From Ridgeia piscesae (Eukaryota; Annelida; Polychaeta; Sabellida; Siboglinidae): 64,000 nt of DNA. Shown piece after piece: positions 1-10,700 of this stretch. The stretch is taken from NCBI GenBank assembly GCA_025642075.2, contig JAODUO010001328.1, positions 1 to 64,000 of the forward strand, in the 5' to 3' direction. Positions within the stretch are counted from its first letter, which is position 1, and the number at the start of each line of letters is the position of its first letter. The notes below the pieces were generated by a model. It searched no databases. It was not told the DNA's origin and was given only the letters and a program-made list of their open reading frames with translations. The position numbers were made by a program, and so were the translations under genes.

Positions 1-770
1 GAAGGTATGGTCAGAGGTTTACTGTGAGAGTCAAGAAGGTATGGTCAGAGGTTTACTGTGAGAGTCAAGAAGGTATGGTCAGAGGTTTACTGTGAGAGTC
101 AAGAAGGTATGGTCAGAGGTTTACTGTGAGAGTCAAGAAGGTATGGTCAGAGGTTTACTGTGAGAGTCAAGAAGGTATGGTCAGAGGTTTACTGTGAGAG
201 TCAAGAAGGTATGGTCAGAGGTTTACTGTGAGAGTCAAGAAGGTATGGTCAGAGGTTTACTGTGAGAGTCAAGAAGGTATGGTCAGAGGTTTACTGTGAG
301 AGTCAAGAAGGTATGGTCAGAGGTTTACTGTGGGAGTCAAGAAGGTATGGTCAGAGGTTTACTGTGGGGAGTCAAGAAGGTATGGTCAGAGGTTTACTGT
401 GAGAGTCAAGAAGGTATGGTCAGAGGTTTACTGTGAGAGTCAAGAAGGTATGGTCAGAGGTTTACTGTGAGAGTCAAGAAGGTATGGTCAGAGGTTTACT
501 GTGGGAGTCAAGAAGGTATGGTCAGAGGTTTACTGTGGGAGTCAAGAAGGTATGGTCAGAGGTTTACTGTGGGAGTCAAGAAGGTATGGTCAGAGGTTTA
601 CTGTGAGAGTCAAGAAGGTATGGTCAGAGGTTTACTGTGAGAGTCAAGAAGGTATGGTCAGAGGTTTACTGTGGGAGTCAAGAAGGTATGGTCAGAGGTT
701 TACTGTGAGAGTCAAGAAGGTATGGTCAGAGGTTTACTGTGAGAGTCAAGAAGGTATGGTCAGAGGTTTA
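1..770. repeat. 33-bp minisatellite, about 23 copies
   Basis: Near-perfect head-to-tail units of about 33 bp, each containing aagaaggtatggtcagagg and ttactgtgagagtc. The array runs off the left edge and stops at about 768. The few variants are g/a changes and one extra g. Because 33 is a multiple of three, it is open in several frames, but nothing suggests it is coding. It lies in the plus-strand gene upstream of the exon at 1680. Each unit carries AAG|GTATGG, which resembles a 5' splice site. Confidence 0.95.
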
Positions 771-1679
771 TGGAAAAGAGGGTTAGCAATAACTGCACTA
801 CTGTAATAATAAAATAATGATAACACATTATTTTGACACCATCAAATCCCGGATGGCTATCCCAATCATGGGTGCGTACATGCATTATAATTCTAAATAG
901 CTAAACATTATGATCTGTGTATACTTATTAAATAGTAGTAGTAGTATTGGTAATAATAAATAGTAATAATATGCTGTGAAACATAACAGAACCGTATAAA
1001 ATATGCTATGTATAAATTCTGTTAAGTATATATTTACAGATTAAACTATATTCTTTAAAACGTTTATTAGACATAAGAAATTAAAAATGAAACACTAATA
1101 CCAGCTAAACTGCCGTAATATTAATTTTAAAAATTAGATTAGTAATGTATATTTAAAATACAAAAAAGGTGAGCTAAAATAAAAGTATGTTGTGTAAAAC
1201 TCGCATAGGCATCACCTCAAAGCATAATTCCCTTGACACATTAATTATTTGTCCATGTGTTTGTTTCCTCTGCTTGGTGTATTGTCCCTATAAGGAGATG
1301 GTCTGTCTGTGTTTTGAAATCCTTGTCCCTAAGGCATATATTCACACACCACAATTATAGCTCTATGTGAAACATGCATTTATTAACATAAGGATAAATT
1401 TAAATTGGCGGCCATTTTACAAATGGCTGCCAATAGAAAGTTATCCTTATGTCAATTTAGGCACTTTATAAAGTGGCTAAATTTAGCCACTTTGTAAAGT
1501 GGCTAAATCAGTATGGGACAAATAGAAAAAAATGACAACATTGGTTTTTATGTTCTAGATACTATTTAGATGACTTTAAAAAACATTTGCCAAGATTATA
1601 TGCAACATGTTGCATCTTTTACATTTGCAGACAGACTGTTATTCATCCGTGTGTTTGTCACTGTTGTCTTGCCCCCACA
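771..1679 (+). other. intron sequence upstream of the last exon of the first gene
   Basis: AT-rich sequence with no recognisable exon. It contains a short degenerate copy of the downstream exon boundary (1248-1318) and a repeated gtggctaaat motif near 1470-1507. It ends in the acceptor tgcccccacag. Confidence 0.6.
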
Positions 1680-1858
1680 GGGAGATGGTCCGCCTGTGTT
1701 TTCCCGAAACGCCATCGATGCCCATCAACTGCTTTGAGCTCATCTGTGTCCATGACGGTCACATGACCACTCCCCAAATACTGCGACAGGACCGGAAGCT
1801 GGTTGCCACCTTGCGGCAGATGATGCGAGAAGTGTCGGTTCCCGTCAACGTGCTTTGA
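1680..1858 (+). CDS. last coding exon of an unrecognised gene (C-terminal 59 codons)
   Basis: A pyrimidine-rich acceptor (cttgcccccacag) is followed by an open frame ending at TGA 1856-1858. The exon starts with one base completing a codon, then reads EMVRLCFPETPS, INCFELICVHDGH and a basic, amphipathic stretch ending in VSVPVNVL. The sequence is GC-richer than its surroundings and has no repeats, which fits a real exon. Earlier exons lie left of the window. I do not recognise the family, so no function is given. Poly(A) signals (AATAAA) at 2773-2778 and 2785-2790 could end this transcript, giving a 3' UTR of about 0.9 kb. Confidence 0.7.
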
Positions 1859-2504
1859 TATCTGGTCTGACGTGTCACCATGAGATTTTTACGCAGACAG
1901 ATAATCACCTTTTTTGGTGCAACGATTTATTGGTATCATGACATATCTACATATGATACGTATTCTGCAAGGTCGAATTTTTAAAGAAAAGGTATTGTTA
2001 TCCATGAAAACGGGTTGGCTATTGTGTGCTTGAAATAGCAGTCTCATAAGGCAGCCCCTTGTGAGTATTTTGTGTACGTGTGCTGCTGTTTTATATACAT
2101 ATATATTATATGTGCGGGCAGAAATCGTTCAAGAAATATATGTGATATTATTATACAGGATCTTTCCGATGCATTTATTCAAGTGACATATGAGCATGGA
2201 AGGTCTCATTTAGTTTTCTAAAGTTCTTCTTCACATTAGCGCCAAACTGACGTTTCTATTATGGCACTAAGGGTGGTCACTGCCAGTGCGCCTGTCATTG
2301 TTTATGGCTATTTTACATCCCAGATTGACAGAGCTGTGATCCGAGTCGCATTGGATGCACAGGTTCCAATGCCAGGAGCCAGGTTGCTACACCAAATATA
2401 GCCTACTTGGTAGGTGTTGAACTCAGGTGTGCCAGGTGGATATGTTAACCACTACACAACCTTACTCCCAGTGGAGGAATGAAGTACAGTATATTGCATT
2501 GCGT

Positions 2505-2700
2505 GTGTTTATTTGGTGTGTGCGTGTGTTTGTATGTGTGTTTGGTGCGTGTGTGTGTGTGTGTGTGTTCGGTGCGTGTGTATGTGTGTTTGGTGTGTGT
2601 GTCTGTGTGTGTGTGTCTGTATGTGTGTTTGGTGTGTGTGTGTGTGTGTGTGTGTGTCTGTATGTGTGTTTGGTGTGTGTGTGTGTGTGTGTGTGCGTGC
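2505..2700. repeat. (TG)n-rich compound microsatellite
   Basis: Interrupted GT dinucleotides broken by tttggtg and ctgtatg blocks that themselves recur, ending in gcatgcatgcatg. The open frames across it are pure low complexity. Confidence 0.95.
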
Positions 2701-2772
2701 ACATGCATGCATGCATGTCTCTATATGTGTGGTACATGTGGCATCACATCTGAAAACTGTTCAAATGTCTGT

Positions 2773-2790
2773 AATAAATGATGTAATAAA
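2773..2790 (+). promoter_or_regulatory. candidate poly(A) signals for the first gene
   Basis: Two AATAAA hexamers at 2773-2778 and 2785-2790, the first clear ones downstream of the stop at 1858. Assignment is inferred from position only. Confidence 0.4.
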
Positions 2791-3799
2791 TATAGGCTAT
2801 TCTATTAAATTATTTTCGATTGGGCAGAATTTACGTATCCAGGTTGCGTGGCTAACTCTGTGAAGTGGCAAAAAATGGTTAACAAAATGGCCGCCTGAAT
2901 ATGAACTATTCGTCATTTATTTTGTTGAAACTCTGCTTTCAGAAGATTATCTTTATGACAGAAACTCAAATACACACAGTAATCATTGCTCTAGGAGATG
3001 TCTCTCATTAAGACTGGTTTGATATAATCAACACTTAAAATTGTATATATAGTTTGACTGATGAATAAACATAAAACATCATGCACGGACAAGTGCTCAT
3101 GATCATTCCAACTCATGGTTACTTGCTGGAGATCTCGCTGGGTGGTCTGGTGCCAGTGCATGGTGCCGGCCTCTCCTTCCTTGTGATGTCTGTCATAACA
3201 CCTGGTAGGTAAATCTTTTGGGGGAGGGTGTGAAAGGGTTGGGTTCAAATTTGTAATTGTATTTGAATACAGAATTCTTTTGTATTTGATCCCAACATGT
3301 ATTTGGACCTAACCCTGCCCCGGTCAGTTTAGGCGCTGCTTGCAGATTGTACTGGACAGTGGGCAATGGAGTTTGCTTTGAATGAATTCGCTCCATTTGA
3401 AAAGACCGTTAAATGGTGGAATGTCACAGGGACACTGCTAGACGTCAACAGAGACGAGTGCATCACAGTGTGTAAGATTAAGGACAATAACAGCAGAAGC
3501 AGAATGCAGGAGCTTCTTCGAAGAGCAAAACCTTTCGACACTTAAGTGCCAAGATGACAATGTGGCTTTCCAAATCATTAGCCCGTGTCAGAATTCCAAT
3601 AGCTCCATTGATGTCAAGTGACACCCTTCATCGGAATGACAGTTTATACACTTTTTACAAACAAACAAATGGAAAAATGCACTTATGAACAGAAGATAAT
3701 CCTTTAGGTTTTGGTGCTGTTCATGTTTTGTCTAATCAGTTCACGGGTGTAGTTGTCTTGTCAAACAAGTACAAGACAAAGTTGAGTAAAAACTGCACG

Positions 3800-3805
3800 T
3801 TTATT
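3800..3805 (-). promoter_or_regulatory. candidate poly(A) signal for the drebrin-like gene
   Basis: TTTATT on the plus strand reads AATAAA on the minus strand, about 760 bp past the drebrin-like stop codon. Position-based inference. Confidence 0.4.
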
Positions 3806-4564
3806 CTATATTAAAAATAGACCTGTGTCAGGAATGAACGAATGTATTATTTTTAATAAAATGCGATATATATATTTATAGCATCTACATGAATTTGTAC
3901 ATTATGACACATATATTCAGTCATTCCAGTATAAAACTGCAGCCACTTCTGTAAGATGAGAATGTTGTAAGCATAACAAAATTAAACATTTCATAAAAAA
4001 AGCATTTCTTATTGTAGTCACTGCGAACATATCTGCTTCTTTTGACCATTGAGTGATCTTATCACTATCTACTTGTTAGCCAGGAGGGATTTTGTACCAC
4101 ATTTTTTAAAGTTAAGTTTGCATCATGAACATGACTGACTGGCAGCAGCAACTTATATGCATTAAAACATGGTATTATAAATCTGTATGGCGTGGAAAAT
4201 TAGTTAATAGAAGCAACTACAGACGAGAAACAATGTTCCAATATATGATGAATTACAAACATGCATAAAACAACTGACACGTCGAAATATTGGCAATGGG
4301 ATATATATATTCATGTAAATATTATACTCGATGTCAGCCAACCTTTTGCCCGACATACATATATGGAAGAACTCCACCCATTAAACAACAATATAATAAT
4401 AAACCACGGTGACTTATCATAATTGTAACTTTCCTTGGCCTCGGCTCATACATCTATAAGCACTAACAGAAAAATTATCACCCACCATATTACTAGTTCG
4501 ACATGTTAAAAAATAAATGTTCAACATTTTCCATAAGTGCATCCATCGTATTTGAACTTGAAGT

Positions 4565-4704
4565 CTAATTAATGAGTTCAACGTAGTTGGCGGGAAACAT
4601 TCCCTGGGTTCCATCGGGAGCTGACCCAATCCACCATCCCTCGTCTATCTGGTCAATGTTGGTGATGACATCATCTGGGTCGAAGCTGATCTCATTGTCT
4701 TCCG
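4565..4704 (-). CDS. DBNL: DBNL exon 13 (SH3, stop)
   Basis: Completes the SH3 domain: [39 protein letters not shown], then TAG at 4567-4565. Acceptor ttcttgcag. Confidence 0.94.
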
Positions 4705-7700
4705 CTGCAAGAAACAAATATACAGTGTATATTTGAATGATTCGCTGTAAGAATGAAACCTACATAAAGGTGCATATTTTTATGTAATGATTCATAGCAA
4801 GAACAAAACATACAGTGTATATTTGAGTGATTTGCTGCATGAAACAAATGTACAGTACATTGTTAATATACAGTGTGTATATGAATCGTATGCAACAAAA
4901 ACATACAGGAAATGTATGAATTACATATAATCATCATTACTGTGGGGAGCGGTGGTCGCGCGATAGAGCGCCGTTTCGAAACTTAGGCAATTTCGTTCAC
5001 CCCACATTTGCCTGTGTCTTTCGGAAGAGACACTAAAAGCCGGTGGTCCCTTCTGTCTGGTGTCTATGCCAGGGGAAGTAAAAGATCCCACACAGAGGTA
5101 AATGTGTAACCTGTAGTGGACTCACTAATTCTAGAGAAGGACAACTCTGAAAACCAATGACAATAATGGTCAGCAAGTTGACCGATGATCATTAATGGAA
5201 GAAGATATTATATATGGAATATTTAGAACCTGTAATTAAGATATACAAATAATACATGGACAATATAGGAAAAAATTAATATAAAGCTACATACTAGCTT
5301 GATAGTCATAGAGCGCCCGAGCGCACAACCCGAGATCGGGCGAAGTTGGCGGTGGCGACATCTGTGGAGCAGGGCTGGCAGGGTGGGCAGCAGCGACATC
5401 ATCGCAGGTTTCTTCCGAGTATCCCTGCTGTACACTAGGTGGCGCTGTGTCCTGGTAAAGTTGCTGTGGCGCTGTGTCATCGTATATGTCCTGAGGGGGT
5501 TGTCCTGTCGTGTCGTCGTATATGTCTTGCTGCAGTGTGTCATCGTATATGTCTTGCGGAGAGGTGTCATCGTAAATGTTATCGTCCGGTGCCTCTTGCG
5601 CCACCTGGGGAGCAGCTGCAGCTGCCTTCACGATGACTGGCTCTGTGCAAAGTTAAACACTGCTGCATCACGTCTGACTGCTTATGCTTTGATGCGAGAA
5701 AGATGACTAACTGATTAGTGATATGTTATCTAAAGTACAACTAAACAAATGACCTTAACAAAACAGTCACCTGGCAGTTAGCATCACCTTGCAATTAGGA
5801 TCACATTGAAATTAAGAACAAATTGCAATTAAGATCGGCATGCAATTAGGATCACCTTGTAATTGAGATCACCTTGTAATTGAGATCACCCTAGCATAGT
5901 CAAAGTCCCAAATTATAGCATAATATAGCATTTCCCAACATATTAAAATATAGTTGGAAATTACTAGACAAACAATTATCATACTTATTTCCTTGTATAA
6001 CATAAATACAAAATAATGAAATTATATTGTAATTAAAAAGTAAATAATTCTTAAATAATTAAAATGTCAACTCACGGGAATCTTCCTCGCCCCAATCATC
6101 TTCGTTGTCTTCGTCGTCCGACATCTGGCGTGGAGGCAAGTTTTCCTGGAGCAGGTTTCTTACTTGTGGCTGGGCGGGTGCAGCTGTGGCGGGTGCAGCT
6201 GTGGCGGGTGCAGCTGTGGCGGGTGCAGCTGTGGCGGGTGCAGCTGTGGCGGGTGCAGCTGTGGCGGGTGCAGCTGGGGCGGGTGCTGCAGCCGGTGGGC
6301 GAGATGGCGGGCTCTTTGGTGCTGTGGGGGAAACGGGAGTAGTTTTCTCGACCGAGGGTAACCTGCCCAGCCTGCGGGGCTCCGGGGCCTGAGGGGGTTT
6401 TGGGTCTTCTTGTGGCATGAAACTCTCCTTCAGTTTCCTGCAATGTACATGCTCACAAGTCAGGCTCACAAGTCAGGCTCACAAGTCAGGCTCACAAGTC
6501 AGGCTCACAAGTCAGGCTCACAAGTCAGGCTCACAAGTCAGGCTCACAAGTCAGGCTCACAAGTCAGGCTCACAAGTCAGGATCACAAGTCAGGCTCACA
6601 AGTCAGGATCACAAATCAGGCTCACAAGTCAGGCTCACAAGTCAGGATCACAAATCAGGCTCACAAGTCAGGATCACAAATCAGGCTCACAAGTCAGGCC
6701 CACAAGTCAGGCTCACAAGTCAGGCTCACAAGTCAGGATCACAAGTCAGGCTCACAAGTCAGGATCACAAGTCAGGCTCACAAGTCAGGCTCACAAGTCA
6801 GGATCACAAGTCAGGCTCACAAGTCAGGATCACAAGTCAGGCTCACAAGTCAGGCTCACAAGTCAGGATCACAAGTCAGGCTCACAAGTCAGGCTCACAA
6901 GTCAGGCTCACAAGTCAGGCTCACAAGTCAGGATCACAAGTCAGGCTCACAAGTCAGGCTCACAAGTCAGGATCACAAGTCAGGCTCACAAGTCAGGCTC
7001 ACAAGTCAGGATCACAAGTCAGGCTCACAAGTCAGGCTCACAAGTCAGGATCACAAGTCAGGCTCACAAGTCAGGCTCACAAGTCAGGCTCACAAGTCAA
7101 GCTCACAAGTCAGGATCACAAGTCAGGATCACAAGTCAGGCTCACAAGTCAGGCTCACAAGTCAAGCTCACAAGTCAGGATCACAAGTCAGGATCACAAG
7201 TCAGGATCACAAGTCAGGCTCACAAGTCAGGCTCACAAGTCAGGATCACAAGTCAGGCTCACAAGTCAGGCCCACAAGTCAGGCTCACAAGTCAGGCTCA
7301 CAAGTCAGGCTCACAAGTCAAGCTCACAAGTCAGGATCACAAGTCAGGATCACAAGTCAGGCTCACAAGTCAGGCTCACAAGTCAGGATCACAAGTCAGG
7401 CTCACAAGTCAGGATCACAAGTCAGGCTCACAAGTCAGGCTCACAAGTCAGGCTCACAAGTCAGGCTCACAAGTCAGGATCACAAGTCAGGCTCACAAGT
7501 CAGGATCACAAGTCAGGCTCACAAGTCAGGCTCACAAGTCAGGCTCACAAGTCAGGCTCACAAGTCAAGCTCACAAGTCAGGCTCACAAGTCAAGCTCAC
7601 AAGTCAGGCTCACAAGTCGGGATCACAAGTCAAGCTCACAAGTCAGGCTCACAAGTCAAGCTCACAAGTCAGGCTCACAAGTCAGGCTCACAAGTCAGGA

Positions 7701-10700
7701 TCACAAGTCAGGCTCACAAGTCAGGATCACAAGTCAGGCTCACAAGTCAGGCTCACAAGTCAGGCTCACAAGTCAGGCTCACAAGTCAGGCTCACAAGTC
7801 AGGCTCAAGTCAGGCTCACAAGTCAGGCTCACAAGTCAGGCTCACAAGTCAGGCTCAAGTCAGGCTCACAAGTCAGGCTCACAAGTCAGGCTCACAAGTC
7901 AGGCTCAAGTCAGGCTCAAGTCAGGCTCACAAGTCAGGCTCACAAGTCAGGCTCACAAGTCAGGCTCACAAGTCAGACTCAAGTCAGGCTCACAAGTCAG
8001 GCTCACAAGTCAGGCTCCAAGTCAGGCTCACAAGTCAGGCTAACAAGTCAGGATCACAAGTCAGGCTCACAAGTCAGGCTCACAAGTCAGGCTCACAAGT
8101 CAGGATCACAAGTCAGGCTCACAAGTCAGGCTCACAAGTCAGGCTCAAGTCAGGCTCACAAGTCAGGCTCAAGTCAGGCTCACAAGTCAGGCTCACAAGT
8201 CAGGCTCACAAGTCAGGATCACAAGTCAGGCTCACAAGTCAGGCTCACAAGTCAGGATCACAAGTCAGGATCACAAGTCAGGCTCACAAGTCAGGCTCAC
8301 AAGTCAGGCTCACAAGTCAGGCTCACAAGTCAGGCTCACAAGTCAGGCTCACAAGTCAGGCTCACAAGTCAGGCTCAAGTCAGGCTCACAAGTCAGGATC
8401 ACAAGTCAGGCTCAAGTCAGGCTCACAAGTCAGGCTCAAGTCAGGCTCACAAGTCAGGCTCACAAGTCAGGATCACAAGTCAGGCTCACAAGTCAGGCTC
8501 ACAAGTCAGGCTCAAGTCAGGCTCACAAGTCAGGCTCAAGTCAGGCTCACAAGTCAGGCTCACAAGTCAGGCTCACAAGTCAGGCTCACAAGTCAGGATC
8601 ACAAGTCAGGCTCACAAGTCAGGCTCAAGTCAGGCTCACAAGTCAGGCTCAAGTCAGACTCAAGTCAGGCTCACAAGTCAGGCTCACAAGTCAGGCTCAC
8701 AAGTCAGGATCAAGTCAGACTCAAGTCAGGCTCACAAGTCAGGATCACAAGTCAGGCTCACAAGTCAGGCTCACAAGTCAGGCTCACAAGTCAGGCTCAC
8801 AAGTCAGGATCACAAGTCAGGCTCACAAGTCAGGCTCAAGTCAGGCTCACAAGTCAGGCTCACAAGTCAGGCTAACAAGTCAGGCTCACAAGTCAGGCTC
8901 ACAAGTCAGGCTCACAAGTCAGGCTCACAAGTCAGGCTCAAGTCAGACTCAAGTCAGGCTCACAAGTCAGGCTCAAGTCAGGCTCACAAGTCAGGCTCAC
9001 AAGTCAGGCTCACAAGTCAGGCTCACAAGTCAGGATCACAAGTCAGGCTCACAAGTCAGGCTCAAGTCAGGCTCACAAGTCAGGCTCAAGTCAGACTCAA
9101 GTCAGGCTCACAAGTCAGGCTCACAAGTCAGGCTCACAAGTCAGGATCAAGTCAGACTCAAGTCAGGCTCACAAGTCAGGATCACAAGTCAGGCTCACAA
9201 GTCAGGCTCACAAGTCAGGCTCACAAGTCAGGCTCACAAGTCAGGCTCACAAGTCAGGATCACAAGTCAGGCTCACAAGTCAGGCTCAAGTCAGGCTCAC
9301 AAGTCAGGCTCACAAGTCAGGCTAACAAGTCAGGCTCACAAGTCAGGCTCACAAGTCAGGCTCACAAGTCAGGCTCACAAGTCAGGCTCAAGTCAGACTC
9401 AAGTCAGGCTCACAAGTCAGGATCACAAGTCAGGCTCAAGTCGGGCTCACAAGTCAGGCTCACAAGTCAGGCTCACAAGTCAGGCTCACAAGTCAGGCTC
9501 ACAAGTCAGGCTCAAGTCAGACTCAAGTCAGGCTCACAAGTCAGGCTCAAGTCAGACTCAAGTCAGGCTCACAAGTCAGGCTCACAAGTCAGGCTCAAGT
9601 CAGACTCAAGTCAGGCTCACAAGTCAGGCTCACAAGTCAGGCTCACAAGTCAGGCTCACAAGTCAGGCTCAAGTCAGACTCAAGTCAGGCTCACAAGTCA
9701 GGCTCAAGTCAGGCTCACAAGTCAGGCTCAAGTCAGACTCAAGTCAGGCTCAAGTCAGGCTCACAAGTCAGGCTCACAAGTCAGGCTCAAGTCAGGCTCA
9801 AGTCAGGCTCACAAGTCAGGCTCAAGTCAGGCTCAAGTCAGGCTCACAAGTCAGGCTCAAGTCAGGCTCAAGTCAGGCTCACAAGTCAGGCTCACAAGTC
9901 AGGCTCACAAGTCAGGCTCAAGGTAGGCTCAAGTTAGACTCACAAGTTAGGCTCAAACGTCAGGCTCAAGTTAGGCTCAAAAGTCAGGCTCAAGTCAGGC
10001 TCACAAGTCAGGCTCAAGTCAGGCTCAAGTCAGGCTCAAGTCAGGTTCACAAGTCAGGCTCAAGTCAGGCTCACAAGTCAGGCTCACAAGTCAGGCTCAC
10101 AAGTCAGGCTCAAGTCAGGCTCAAGTCAGGCTCAAGTCAGGCTCACAAGTCAGGCTCTCAAGTCAGGCTCTCAAGTCAGGCTCAAGTCAGGCTCAAGTCA
10201 GGCTCAAGTCAGGCTCAAGTCAGGCTCACAAGTCAGGCTCAAGTCAGGCTCACAAGTCAGGCTCACAAGTCAGGCTCAAGTCAGGCTCAAGTCAGGCTCA
10301 CAAGTCAGGCTCACACGTTGGGCTCACAAGTCAAGCTAGATTCCAGTCAAGTATGTTTATTATCAAACACGTAAATGATGTTGTTAGCTAGCATTTGTGT
10401 TTTACTTATCTTGCTTCATCACAGTTTACTGAAAAGTCTTAACAAAATCAAACTTACCAACAGAAAAATTTTCATTAAAAATTTGAATGTTATAATTCAG
10501 ATTTATCCTGTATAACATGATTGTATTATGAAAACAATCAGACAATGTGCCTTAAATATGTCACTGATGAGATGAAACTGTAGTCGAGATACTGACCTTG
10601 GTGGAGGTCGACTTGGAGCAGCAGCCGGTGGTTCATCGTCAAACTGAGATGTAGTTCTCTGTTCAAATGCAGCTTTCGGGTCAATCCGCCTCTGAGATAT

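Larger units (their letters stand above)
1859..4564. other. 3' UTRs and intergenic region between two convergent genes
   Basis: No coding exon seen. The left part is probably the 3' UTR of the first gene and the right part that of the drebrin-like gene. It holds the TG-rich microsatellite at 2505-2700 and a stretch rich in tatttgaatac at about 3240-3310. The sequence is otherwise unremarkable and AT-rich. Confidence 0.6.

Noticed and set aside
6410..9926. Open reading frames of 821 and 1169 codons ([12 protein letters not shown] repeats)
   Set aside because: They run through the 13-bp satellite, whose unit has no stop. They lie antisense in a DBNL intron and have no non-repeat domain.
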